From the NCBI RefSeq assembly GCF_047324305.1, contig NZ_CP178740.1, positions 5,394,001 through 5,458,000 on the forward strand: a stretch of 64,000 nucleotides of DNA, in the 5' to 3' direction. This document shows positions 8,190 through 16,920 of the stretch, one piece after another. Within the stretch, counting starts at the first letter, position 1; every line of letters starts with the position of its first letter. This DNA comes from Acerihabitans sp047324305. Lineage in GTDB: Bacteria > Pseudomonadota > Gammaproteobacteria > Enterobacterales > Enterobacteriaceae. The notes below the pieces were generated by a model that worked only from the letters and a program-made list of their open reading frames with translations, did not search any database and was not told the origin of the DNA. A program made the position numbers and the translations under genes.

Positions 8190-9821
8190 TTAGGGCGCCG
8201 TGGCGCTGATAACCTGGAATTGCAGCTCGGCGCCCGGACGGCCAAGCTGCTCCACCAAGCCTATTTCCCAGGCGAGATAATCACGAAACAACCTTTCCCG
8301 GCGCTCGGGATCGCTGACGTTATAACCGCCATAACGCGCGTCGTCTTCGCCGGTAAGCACGTCTTGCCCGCCTTGCTCCGTGGGTAAGCCGGCCGCGACC
8401 CAGGCGTTGGCGCCTCCCAGCAGCGCCGCGGCCGGCAGATTGCGCCGCCGCAGCTCGCCGGCAATCTGCCGGGCCAAAACGCCGTCGCGGGAGGTCAGAA
8501 TCACCCGCCGCGGCGCGAAGCGCGGCAGCCACTCCAGTAACCGCTGCGGCGCGATAAATTTAGCTCCCGCGCTATGTTGCCTGGCAAAGCTCAGGCTGTT
8601 ATCGACATCAATCAACACCGCCGATCCGTCGGCCAACAGACTGTCGGCCCGCTGCGGGGTAAGCAGGGCTACCTCCGGCGCGCGGGGATCGCGCCGCACG
8701 CGCACCGGCTCGCTGCCCGCTTCCACTATGCTATCCGCGGCGGGCGCATAAAGATAAATGTCATAACCGCCAAGCTGCAGCAGCCAAGCCGCCGTGCCCT
8801 GGGCGCGCACGCCGTCCCAATCGGCAATCACGATCCGGGCGCCCCGGGTGGCCAGGAAACCATCGGTGGCCTGAACCAGCTGTCCGCCCGGCGCCCAGCG
8901 GAAACCCGGTAGATGCCCCGCCTCATATTCCTCGCGGGTGCGGATATCGAACCGGTATAACGTTCGTTCCGCATCGGCGACGAAATCAGCCAGGCCTGCC
9001 GCGTCAATGGTCGCGACGCCCGCCCGCCTCGCCAGGCGCGCGGCCCCCGCGCGCGCCGCGTTGATATGTTGCGCGGTCGGCTCGGGAAGCTCCGTTCGCC
9101 GTGCGTGTTCCAGCTGATGGCCGGCGAGCAGCCAGTCCATAGTGCCGTTTTTAAGCGCCACCACCGGATTGGGAATACCGGCGTTAATCAACGTCTGGGC
9201 GCCGATAATGCTGCGCGTGCGGCCGGCGCAGTTCACCACCACCAGCGTTTGCGGGTCCGGCGCCAGTTCACGGATACGATAGGCCAGCTCGCCGTTCGGC
9301 AGGCTGTGCGCCCCAGGCAGGCTGAAATGATAAAATTCCTCAGGCGTGCGCCCGTCGACCACCACCAGCTTCTCCCCCGCGGCTTGGCGCCGGCGCAGCT
9401 CGCCGACATCAATATGCGGGGTTCCCGCTACCGCTTCAACGACCTCGCCCAGCGCCTTGCCGGGCACATTTTCATCGATAAAGACTTCAAATCCCGCCGC
9501 ACGCCACGCGGACGTGCCGCCATCCAGCACCGCCATATCGCTATAACCCAGATAATGGAGTTTGTCGGCCGCCGCGTCGAGCAGCGAGCCGTCCTCGTCG
9601 GTCAATACCACCCGGGTGGTGGAGCGGGGCACCAGGCGATCGATAAGCAGTTCCAGCCGCCAAAGCGGCGCGCACGCCGCCAGCAGCAGATGCCCGTGGG
9701 TAAACAAGCCGTATTCGCGCACGTCGAGCAGCGCGATCTCTCCGGCGCGGGACAGTTCATCGCGCAGCTGCGGCGGCGTCAGACGATCGGGACGTATCGG
9801 GCGGGTTTGAGACGCAAGCAT
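8190..9821 (-). CDS. Four-domain rhodanese (sulfurtransferase) with a single catalytic cysteine
   Basis: 543 residues made of four rhodanese homology domains at about 10-115, 135-245, 265-375 and 385-480, with a short C-terminal tail. Only the second domain has the active-site loop cysteine (C198 in VVNCAGRTRS). The equivalent loops of domains 1, 3 and 4 read LTDEDGS, IADWDGV and LTSRDGV, so Cys is replaced by Asp, Asp and Ser. Family role: transfer of sulfane sulfur to a thiol or cyanide acceptor. It ends 29 bases from the convergent cystathionine-lyase-like gene and is last in the minus-strand operon. It may accept sulfur released by its thiol-metabolising neighbours; this is inference. Confidence 0.9.
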   Translation of the reverse strand: MLASQTRPIRPDRLTPPQLRDELSRAGEIALLDVREYGLFTHGHLLLAACAPLWRLELLIDRLVPRSTTRVVLTDEDGSLLDAAADKLHYLGYSDMAVLDGGTSAWRAAGFEVFIDENVPGKALGEVVEAVAGTPHIDVGELRRRQAAGEKLVVVDGRTPEEFYHFSLPGAHSLPNGELAYRIRELAPDPQTLVVVNCAGRTRSIIGAQTLINAGIPNPVVALKNGTMDWLLAGHQLEHARRTELPEPTAQHINAARAGAARLARRAGVATIDAAGLADFVADAERTLYRFDIRTREEYEAGHLPGFRWAPGGQLVQATDGFLATRGARIVIADWDGVRAQGTAAWLLQLGGYDIYLYAPAADSIVEAGSEPVRVRRDPRAPEVALLTPQRADSLLADGSAVLIDVDNSLSFARQHSAGAKFIAPQRLLEWLPRFAPRRVILTSRDGVLARQIAGELRRRNLPAAALLGGANAWVAAGLPTEQGGQDVLTGEDDARYGGYNVSDPERRERLFRDYLAWEIGLVEQLGRPGAELQFQVISATAP

Positions 9822-9875
9822 AGCGGTTTCCTCCTGGTTCGGGAAATAAGATGATCTGTCAGGCCGGCATGGCCC

Positions 9876-11057
9876 TTACTTAATGGTGATGCGGTCCGCT
9901 TTTTGATATGCGGTTTTGGTTAATTCCTGGCCGATACCGGGTAGTTCAGGTACGGCAAAATGTCCGTTAACCGGTTGATAATTATGCTCGCATAACTCAA
10001 TATAACCGGGGATTAAGGTTTTTTGATGATGTTCATGAATAATAAAATTGGGGATTGCCGCTTCTAAATGCAGCGCGGCGGCGGCGATAACCCCCGAACC
10101 CGCGATATGGACCTGCACCGTGCTTTCGTAGATATGCGCCAGTTCGCTGATTTTTTTTACCTCGCTCAGCCCGCCGCTGGTGCCTAAATCAGGCTGGACA
10201 ACGTCCAATGACCGGTCGGTAAGAAAAGGCAGGAACCCCCAGCGGGAATAAATACGCTCGCCGGAGGCGATGGGGATATTGATTTTTTCTTTGGCCAGTT
10301 TATGCAGTTTAGGATTCAGCGGCGTATTAATTTCCTCATAATAAAAAATAGAAAATTCCTCGATGGCCTTAGCCAGCTGGATGCTGCTGGTGATATCGGT
10401 ACGGGCGTGGTTTTCAATAATGATATCCACGTCGGGACCGACTTCTTCCCTGATAGCCTTTACTCTGTCCCGCGCCAGGCGCAGGGTGGCGTTCGGCAAT
10501 GGCCCTTCCAGCCTGCCGGCGTTTTTCCCCTGCTGATCAAACATGATTACGTCCACCTTTACCGCATCAAAACCCGCATTTAGCGCGGTTCTGGCGTTGG
10601 CGGCATACTCTTCCGGATGTACGGCTGGCACGCGCTGGGATGACCATCCCAATTGTATTTGCGAGGCGTAACTGCGGATTTTATCGCGGGTTTTACCGCC
10701 CAACAATTGATATACCGGCACCCCGAGAGCTTTGCCTTTGATATCCCATAAGGCGATATCTATGCCGCTGATGCCGCCAAAAATGACCGCGCCCCCGCCC
10801 TGCCCCCAGAAGGTTTCTTTAAATAACGTTTCCCAAATGGCTTCGATATTAAATGGATCTTTGCCAATAATGTGCCTGGCTAAATCCTGAATAATGCCGA
10901 ACGCCGCCCTGCCCGCCGAACCGTATGCCAGGCCCACTTCCCCCAAACCGTAAATGCCCGCATCGGTATCGATGCGCACCAGCACGGGACGCTGCCCCTT
11001 GTGGCCATCGGTGGCAATTTCGTGGATATGCAATACTTCAACTTGCGTAATTTTCAT
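9876..11057 (-). CDS. Mandelate racemase/enolase-superfamily sugar-acid dehydratase-like protein
   Basis: 393 residues from the ATG at 11057, which has GAGGT about eight bases upstream; the frame is open further but without homology. It is a two-domain enolase-superfamily enzyme. The barrel residues seen are K167-x-D169, E215-N-H217, E241, E267 (ASGERIYSRWGF), D290 (QPDLGTSGG) and H317 (VQVHIAGSG). Three acidic metal ligands and an Asp-His dyad fit the galactonate/gluconate-dehydratase branch, which removes water from acid sugars or related hydroxy acids. It sits between an amino-acid ABC transporter and the rhodanese gene, so its natural substrate may be an unusual hydroxy acid rather than a sugar acid. 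Confidence 0.88.
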   Translation of the reverse strand: MKITQVEVLHIHEIATDGHKGQRPVLVRIDTDAGIYGLGEVGLAYGSAGRAAFGIIQDLARHIIGKDPFNIEAIWETLFKETFWGQGGGAVIFGGISGIDIALWDIKGKALGVPVYQLLGGKTRDKIRSYASQIQLGWSSQRVPAVHPEEYAANARTALNAGFDAVKVDVIMFDQQGKNAGRLEGPLPNATLRLARDRVKAIREEVGPDVDIIIENHARTDITSSIQLAKAIEEFSIFYYEEINTPLNPKLHKLAKEKINIPIASGERIYSRWGFLPFLTDRSLDVVQPDLGTSGGLSEVKKISELAHIYESTVQVHIAGSGVIAAAALHLEAAIPNFIIHEHHQKTLIPGYIELCEHNYQPVNGHFAVPELPGIGQELTKTAYQKADRITIK

Positions 11058-11179
11058 AACAGGGACCTCTAATGTCATAATAGTATTTATCCGCTGGATA
11101 ACAGGCGGGATTTCAGGGTTTACAATGCCGTATAAAATACCTGTCGCTAAAAAGCATTCGCGGTTACGCTTGATGGAAT

Positions 11180-11899
11180 TCAATGCGCTTTGGCATAATT
11201 CAACCTTGTCTTGGCAATAAAATGATTTTCCAATAGCTTGAAAATTTTCTGGATAAAAAGAGTTATGGCCCAAAAAAACATCCCGGCGGCGAGAAAAGCT
11301 TCAAAATAGCGGCCGTTGTCATCGGCCAGCAGGCTCGCCTGCCCGTTCATTTCAATAATAGTTGCCCCAAACGCCAGGGTGGTGCTGTGGACCAGGCCGA
11401 TAAACAAGACGCAGAAATTGGGCAGGCAGAGCACGGCGGACTGGGGGACCACTACCCGGCGTAAAATTTGCCATATCGTCATGCCGACGGAATGGCCGGC
11501 TTCGATTTCCCCCCGCCTGATGCCGGCAACACCGCCACGCAGCGACTCCGACAGCGAAGCGGTGACATTAAAGGTCAGCGCAACCACCACCGACACCGCC
11601 GGTGAAAAATGGCGGACGCTGAATTCCATGCCCAGCGCATCGGCCAAGGTTTTCAGCAATATCGGCAGGCCAAAAAAGCACAATACGATTTGCAGATAAA
11701 GGGGAATTCCCCGCGCCAGGGAAATATAAAAATCAATTACCTTAATCAGAAAACGAAGCCGATAAAACCGGATCACCGTAATCACCACGGCCAGGAGTAA
11801 TCCCAGCGCAAAAGCGTTGGTTGCCAACATGATATTGACCGGCAGCTTGTAAATAACTTCTTTCATCACCAATAACATAAAATCCAGGTCAAAACGCAT
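11180..11899 (-). CDS. Polar amino-acid ABC transporter permease (HisM/GlnP type)
   Basis: 239 residues with about five to six membrane helices and the permease EAA-type loop in the stretch GEIEAGHSVGMTIWQIL. The family imports polar amino acids such as glutamine, cystine or histidine. It is the second of two permease genes, 49 bases after the first, and completes a transporter with the ATPase and binding protein encoded upstream in the same minus-strand operon. A 122-base gap separates it from the dehydratase-like gene. Confidence 0.92.
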   Translation of the reverse strand: MRFDLDFMLLVMKEVIYKLPVNIMLATNAFALGLLLAVVITVIRFYRLRFLIKVIDFYISLARGIPLYLQIVLCFFGLPILLKTLADALGMEFSVRHFSPAVSVVVALTFNVTASLSESLRGGVAGIRRGEIEAGHSVGMTIWQILRRVVVPQSAVLCLPNFCVLFIGLVHSTTLAFGATIIEMNGQASLLADDNGRYFEAFLAAGMFFWAITLFIQKIFKLLENHFIAKTRLNYAKAH

Positions 11900-11948
11900 T
11901 GCTTAACTCCAGGTAATCCACACATCTGATTGACGACGTCTTATACCG

Positions 11949-12638
11949 CTATTGATAACTCAGCCGCAGCGACCACTTTTCCATCACTTTAAAAAATGAA
12001 CTCAGGATGAGATAAAAGAGATAATAGATAACCGTTACCGCCAGATAGCTTTCAAAATTATGTCCGGTAGATTGTCCGATAACCTGCGCCTGGCTCATCA
12101 GGTCCACGACGCCCACGGAAAAAGCAATCGAGGTACTTTTGATGGCGCGCAAATACGTGTTCGCCAAATTGGGCAAAAGCACCCGCATGGCTTGCGGCAT
12201 AATAATTTGCCTTAATGCCGTCAAGGTGGTAAGCCCGATGGCAAAGGCTGCCTCAAACTGGCCTTTGCCTACGCTGTTAACCGCGCCGCGGATATACTCG
12301 GACACCATAACCGCGTAATGCAAACCAAAGGCCAGAACCACAAAATAAATCCCGTTGGTTCTGGTGAAATCGATACCTAGCGGCAGGAATATTTCCGGCA
12401 AGCCAAAATAAAACAGAAACAGCAAGGTGAGCAGCGGCATGCCAAGGACAAATGACACTATTAGCGTTACCAGCCTGGACAATACTGGAAACGGGAAGAT
12501 TTGCAGTAAGGCGAATAAGACGCCCAGCACCAGACTGGCGGCAATGCAAATAAACAATAAGAAAAGAGTTTCGGGTATAAAGGGGATCAGCCGTGGAAAA
12601 GCGGCAAAAACATAATGTATTTCAAATAGCTGTCCCAT
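11949..12638 (-). CDS. Polar amino-acid ABC transporter permease (HisQ type)
   Basis: 229 residues with about five hydrophobic helices and the conserved loop GKGQFEAAFAIGLTTLTALRQII, the site of contact with the ATPase. The N-terminus begins in a membrane segment as usual. It pairs with the next permease as a heterodimer. The spacing to the binding-protein gene (86 bases) and to the second permease (49 bases) shows one transcription unit. Confidence 0.92.
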   Translation of the reverse strand: MGQLFEIHYVFAAFPRLIPFIPETLFLLFICIAASLVLGVLFALLQIFPFPVLSRLVTLIVSFVLGMPLLTLLFLFYFGLPEIFLPLGIDFTRTNGIYFVVLAFGLHYAVMVSEYIRGAVNSVGKGQFEAAFAIGLTTLTALRQIIMPQAMRVLLPNLANTYLRAIKSTSIAFSVGVVDLMSQAQVIGQSTGHNFESYLAVTVIYYLFYLILSSFFKVMEKWSLRLSYQ

Positions 12639-12724
12639 ATAACGGCTCTCTTATCGGTTTATTTGATGCCGATATTGTTTTTGGCTGAAGGATTTATAGG
12701 CCGATCATCGAATTATCCCATAGA

Positions 12725-13561
12725 TTATTGCGTCAGGTTTTTTTCCGCCTGCAGGTCGATCCTGGCCGGATAATCTTCGCTTAAAAACTGCCGCGACAGC
12801 CGGCTCAGCGTACCGTCCGCCCGTAGTTGAGCAATGACCGCACTGACATCATCCCTTAATTGCTTATCATCCGGCCTGAACCAAAAATATGCGTTTGGAT
12901 CATTATCCGGCGTGCCTGCCACACCCCCCACCGGCTCGCCAACGTACTTTAATTTATAATTTTTATGGACCGCATTAAACTGCGGCACATTAAATACCGG
13001 TGAAATAACGGCATCGACCTGTCCGTCGGCAAGCAACGTCAGCATTTCCGGACTATAGACAATCTCGATATTGGCATTATGGGATTTAATATACTGTTCC
13101 ATTATGCCCGCCTGGCCTGAGTTTTTATTCTGGGCGATGCGTTTACCTTCTAAATCCGCCAAAGAATGAATCTGGGTATTGGCTTGCGGCACCGTAATTA
13201 CATAAGGCGTCCAGTTGTGGGCAACGCGGGTGCGGATAGCATTTTTTTCGCGTACTTCATTGCGTCGCAGATTGCCTTGCACCATATCCACCTTATTGGT
13301 CAGCAGGCTGGGAAACAGCGAGCGTTGCTCGAGATAACGGATTTCAAATTTATATTGCGGCAGCTCCTTGAAGACACGTTTTAACACTTCCGCTTCCAGG
13401 CCGGTGTAATTGCCGTTTTCATCCACATACGCCACCCCCTGGAAGCCATTGCGGGCGCCGACGATAATGTCCCGGGGGGCAGGGGCGGCATTAGCCAACA
13501 GAGCGGAAAACGCTATAGCGCATAGCGCTACAGGCGCTATTTTCTTTATGAAATTATTCAT
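12725..13561 (-). CDS. Periplasmic binding protein, family 3 (amino-acid type)
   Basis: 278 residues with a signal peptide (residues 1-25, cut near NAAPAP). The mature part follows the SBP_bac_3 plan: an early YVDENGNYTGLEAEVLKRVF, then LFPSLLTNKVDMVQGNL and SLADLEGKRIAQNKNSGQ, then a hinge and second lobe. Binding proteins with these elements take up cystine, other polar amino acids or their relatives. Position in the operon: ATPase, this protein, two permeases. The cargo is not fixed by sequence, but the thiol enzymes around it make a sulfur amino acid plausible. Confidence 0.92.
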   Translation of the reverse strand: MNNFIKKIAPVALCAIAFSALLANAAPAPRDIIVGARNGFQGVAYVDENGNYTGLEAEVLKRVFKELPQYKFEIRYLEQRSLFPSLLTNKVDMVQGNLRRNEVREKNAIRTRVAHNWTPYVITVPQANTQIHSLADLEGKRIAQNKNSGQAGIMEQYIKSHNANIEIVYSPEMLTLLADGQVDAVISPVFNVPQFNAVHKNYKLKYVGEPVGGVAGTPDNDPNAYFWFRPDDKQLRDDVSAVIAQLRADGTLSRLSRQFLSEDYPARIDLQAEKNLTQ

Positions 13562-13611
13562 TTATTTTACCCTGGCTGTCATCAATATAATGGCTGGCGG
13601 CAAAGCCGGCG

Positions 13612-14364
13612 TCAGATCTCATAGGTAAGCAATGGGGCAGTACGTTTGAGAAATTTTTTGGTGCGCTCCTCTTTCGGCGCATTAAAAATTTCCGCCGGTG
13701 GCCCTTGTTCTATAATGTGGCCGTGATCCATTACCAGGATGCGGGTGGCGATCTCCCTGGCGAATTGCATTTCATGGGTCACTACAATCATGGTGACGCC
13801 CTGTTTCGCCAGCCTGGCCATAACGAATAATACTTCGCCGACTAACTCTGGATCCAACGCGCTGGTCGGTTCATCAAATAAAATGACATCCGGATTTAAC
13901 GCCATTGCCCTGGCGATACCGACCCGCTGCTGCTGGCCGCCCGACAGCTTTGACGGATAGCTGTCGTATTTGGCTGACAGGCCCACGCTATCCAGCAGGC
14001 TTTTCCCCTGCGCGATGCATTCTTCCCGTCCGCGTCTTTGTACAACAAGCGGACCTTCAATCACATTTTGTAAGGCGGTTTTATTATTAAATAAGTTATA
14101 AGATTGAAAGACCATGGCGATTTTACGACGGAACCGCAGGATGTCTTTTTTACCTGAAGACCCGATATCGACCTCCGCATCGCCGATGCGCATCTTTCCA
14201 GTGTCAGCGCGCTCAAGAAAATTCAGGCAGCGTAACAGCGTCGTTTTGCCCGACCCGCTGGGGCCAAGAATCACCACCACCTCTCCTTTTTTAATCGCGA
14301 AACTGATATTATTTATAACCTTTTGTTTACCAAAATGCTTGGTGATATTATTTACCTGCATCAT
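13612..14364 (-). CDS. Amino-acid ABC transporter ATP-binding protein
   Basis: 250 residues with Walker A GPSGSGKTT near residue 35, Q-loop MVFQSYNLF, signature LSGGQQQR, Walker B DVILFDEPTSALDPE and the switch histidine in VVTHEMQF. These are the motifs of the GlnQ/HisP group. It energises the two permeases downstream and lies 43 bases after the peroxiredoxin-like gene. Two possible ATG starts stand side by side. Confidence 0.95.
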   Translation of the reverse strand: MMQVNNITKHFGKQKVINNISFAIKKGEVVVILGPSGSGKTTLLRCLNFLERADTGKMRIGDAEVDIGSSGKKDILRFRRKIAMVFQSYNLFNNKTALQNVIEGPLVVQRRGREECIAQGKSLLDSVGLSAKYDSYPSKLSGGQQQRVGIARAMALNPDVILFDEPTSALDPELVGEVLFVMARLAKQGVTMIVVTHEMQFAREIATRILVMDHGHIIEQGPPAEIFNAPKEERTKKFLKRTAPLLTYEI

Positions 14365-14407
14365 AATGCTTATCGTACCCCATAAAATAAACCTTCAGCA
14401 GGTGCAT

Positions 14408-14956
14408 CTATGCTAATGCATCCCCAATCTTTTTTATCAGGACATTATGCTCGGGGATATCGGAGCTTTCTTTGCCGTAATAAGCATACTCGACAATATG
14501 CTCCGGTCCGATAATAAAGGTTGCCGGCAACTGCAGCTCATTGCCTTCATATTTTCCATGGGTAAAACCCAGCGTTTTGGCCGTTTGTACCCTGGCTTGA
14601 TGTTCCAATGTCCTGCCGTTGTCGGGATCCCGCGATCCAATCCCGTAAGCTTTATATAAGGTCTGTTCCGGGTCCAATACCAGCACGAAGGGGATATCTT
14701 CCTGCTTGAGCTCGCTGGTAATGGTTGCGGCGCTGCTTTGCAATACCACATACACTTCCACGCCGGCCTGCTTGAACTTCGGGTAATCCAGAATAAGATT
14801 ATGTATTTCCAATTGGCAGGTTGTGCAGCCAAAATAACGCAGGAATAACAACAGCGACCGTTGGTTTTTGGTCTCGGTGAAAAAATCTTTTTTACCGTCC
14901 CAAGGAGATGCAAACACAAAATTATGTGCCTTCTCGCCGATGCCTATCTGTGTCAC
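14408..14956 (-). CDS. AhpC/TSA-type peroxiredoxin-like protein
   Basis: 182 residues with the thioredoxin fold of the AhpC/TSA group: an N-terminal GEKAHNFVF stretch, then strand LLLFLRYFG and the active site C44-T-T-C47 followed by a helix (QLEIHNL). The CxxC arrangement differs from a classical two-cysteine peroxiredoxin (single N-terminal Cys in a TPxC motif) and suggests a thiol oxidoreductase or a DUF899/AhpC-like variant. AAGGATAAG gives a good ribosome site. It is the first gene of the minus-strand operon, upstream of the amino-acid transporter, so a role in keeping imported thiols or disulfides in the right redox state is reasonable but unproven. Confidence 0.8.
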   Translation of the reverse strand: MTQIGIGEKAHNFVFASPWDGKKDFFTETKNQRSLLLFLRYFGCTTCQLEIHNLILDYPKFKQAGVEVYVVLQSSAATITSELKQEDIPFVLVLDPEQTLYKAYGIGSRDPDNGRTLEHQARVQTAKTLGFTHGKYEGNELQLPATFIIGPEHIVEYAYYGKESSDIPEHNVLIKKIGDALA

Positions 14957-15369
14957 ATCTTATCCTTATCATTCCGTAGTTAATCATTTTATAGGGTAAC
15001 TAGTAGGACTTCACCTTTTCATGGACTTTAATACGTGTCAAAGAACAATTTTAAATAATGAAATGCTATTTTCTCAATAGATAATAACGAGAAACCTTAA
15101 TGTTATTAGATAGCATATTATCACCCGATTGAAATATTTTCTTTTTTTTCGCATCATACAGTTATGCCCCACCGGACTTTATGAGTTGACATCGCTATAT
15201 TCAGGTTAATTAATTTCACTCATTGTTAAATTTTAGTGGTGATAGAACAATATGTTACCCACGCATGATGCTCATTATTTTCATATCGATATGCGGAAAG
15301 ATTGGTTGGTTTCGCTGAGAAATTCCTTATATTTAATATAGTGATTCTCTGGGAAAGTAGAAAACCGTT
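14957..15369. promoter_or_regulatory. Divergent promoter region between two ABC-transporter operons
   Basis: About 410 AT-rich bases between the start of the peroxiredoxin-led minus operon and the DUF1847-led plus operon. It must hold both promoters; TATATTTAATATAG near 15330 could be the -10 box for the plus operon. I see no regulator gene next to either operon and no clear operator palindrome, so how the pair is controlled is open. Confidence 0.5.
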
Positions 15370-16041
15370 ATGGCGAATAAATTTACGTGCACCGAGTGTA
15401 ACTTTCTTAACTGCCAAACTCGGGATAAAGAATTCCCCAGAAAATGTTTGACCACGTCGGCGGATAATGAAGCCGTTTTGCGTGCAAGCCTGGACTTGTA
15501 TCACGACGATCCGATGATATCGAGGATAATGCTGGCATCCGCACAGGTTGAAGGTCAATATTACGGCCAATTAACCCGAGTAGAAGAAATTATTGTATTT
15601 GCCAAAAAAATCGGCGCTAAAAAAATCGGTGTGGCATCCTGTGCCGGATTAATCAAGGAAAACCGCATCTTTGCCAATATACTGCGCGCCAATGGTTTGG
15701 ACGTGTTCGGCGTTTTATGTAAAGTGGGTGCGCAAGACAAGTGCGACGTCGGTATTGCCGAGCAGGATAAAATCAAACCAGGCAATTACGAGGCCATGTG
15801 CAACCCTGTTATGCAGGCTAAATTATGCAATCTGGAACAAACGGATCTTAATGTTATCAGCGGCCTGTGTGTCGGGCATGATTCATTATTTATCAAGAAT
15901 TCCGACGCGCCGGTAACTTATCTGATAGTGAAGGATCGTGTCCTGGCCCACAATCCCATCGGTGCTCTAAATACCGGTCATTCGTATTATAAGCGCCTGC
16001 TGGATGGTGTGAAATTAAATGAGGAAGATGCAAAAATATGA
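15370..16041 (+). CDS. DUF1847 family cysteine-rich metal-binding protein
   Basis: 223 residues. The N-terminus shows a cysteine cluster C7-x2-C10-x4-C15 and C26, and further cysteines occur in GVASCAGL, CKVGAQDKC, MCNPV and GLCVGHD, the layout of DUF1847 proteins. The family is thought to bind a metal or iron-sulfur centre, but its reaction is unknown. The stop overlaps the ATG of the first binding-protein gene (ATGA), so it is the first gene of the ABC operon and translationally coupled to transport. The regular cysteines and the CVGHDS segment argue for an enzyme rather than a regulator; this is inference. Confidence 0.88.
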   Translation: MANKFTCTECNFLNCQTRDKEFPRKCLTTSADNEAVLRASLDLYHDDPMISRIMLASAQVEGQYYGQLTRVEEIIVFAKKIGAKKIGVASCAGLIKENRIFANILRANGLDVFGVLCKVGAQDKCDVGIAEQDKIKPGNYEAMCNPVMQAKLCNLEQTDLNVISGLCVGHDSLFIKNSDAPVTYLIVKDRVLAHNPIGALNTGHSYYKRLLDGVKLNEEDAKI

Positions 16042-16883
16042 ATAAGGAAATAACCCATCCGGCCAGCACGTGGTTAAAGTTGATGGCGGCTATGACATTG
16101 GCGGCATTATTACCTGTTACCGCCAGGGCTGACGCTACCCTGGATAAAATAAAGTCGCGCGGCAACGTGGCGATTGGCGTTTTGGTGAATGGCGGCGATT
16201 TTGGCTCAGTGGATCCGCAAACCCGACAGTTGATTGGCTGGAATCCGGAGCTGGCACGCAAACTGGCGAAGGATCTGGGGGTCGGGGTCGAATTGGTGCC
16301 GGTGCAAACCGCCACGCGTACGCAATTTTTAATTGCCGGCAAGGTCGACTTGCTGATTGCTTCCATGGAGCTTAATCCGGAGCGAGCGGAAAGTATGGGC
16401 TATGCCCCCACGCCTTTTTATCGGGTAGGCGGAACCGCCCTGACGCTGAAAAACAGCGGCATCGCCAAATGGGAGGACCTGCGCGGAAAAACTGTTTGCG
16501 TGTCCCAGGGCAGCAGTTTCGCCAGGCCGCTGGAAACGGAATACGGTGCCGTGACCAAGGGCTTCAAGAGTTCCGCCGATTCGCTACTGGCGCTGAAAGG
16601 CGGGCAATGCGTGGCGGCCGTTCACGACTCCACATTGCTGCAGCCCCTGGTGCGCAAAGGCGGGGAATGGGCGGACTATCACGCGCCGATTGCCGATGAA
16701 ATCCTGCCCGCCGATTCGGTGGTATGGACGCGCAAAGGCGAAACGGACACCATTACCGCCGTTGATCGGGTAATTCAGTCCTGGCACCGGACCGGCTGGT
16801 TAATCGAAACGGAAAAAAGACTGGGGATTACCCCGCCGCAACCGTTATTACAGGAATTGCACAAAAAATTCCAGGGCAGTTAA
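16038..16883 (+). CDS. Family 3 amino-acid-type binding protein, first of a tandem pair
   Basis: 281 residues with a signal peptide ending near ARADA. The mature protein has KIKSRGNVAIGVL, LVPVQTATRTQFLIAGKVDLLIA and KWEDLRGKTVCVSQGSS, as in SBP_bac_3 proteins. It is clearly a paralogue of the next gene product; both share WEDL-GK, CVSQGS and SLLALKGG segments. Only one set of permeases and ATPase follows, so two binding proteins probably share one membrane complex with different ligands. It begins inside the stop codon of the DUF1847 gene. Confidence 0.93.
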   Translation: MNKEITHPASTWLKLMAAMTLAALLPVTARADATLDKIKSRGNVAIGVLVNGGDFGSVDPQTRQLIGWNPELARKLAKDLGVGVELVPVQTATRTQFLIAGKVDLLIASMELNPERAESMGYAPTPFYRVGGTALTLKNSGIAKWEDLRGKTVCVSQGSSFARPLETEYGAVTKGFKSSADSLLALKGGQCVAAVHDSTLLQPLVRKGGEWADYHAPIADEILPADSVVWTRKGETDTITAVDRVIQSWHRTGWLIETEKRLGITPPQPLLQELHKKFQGS

Positions 16884-16920
16884 CTTTTTAACCAAACGAA
16901 AATTGGCTTAGTGGGATGTT

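Noticed and set aside
9066..9854. A 262-codon open frame on the plus strand opposite the rhodanese gene
   Set aside because: It lies wholly antisense to a gene with four clear domains, is rich in Arg/Gln/His as expected from GC-rich antisense reading, and has no ribosome site.
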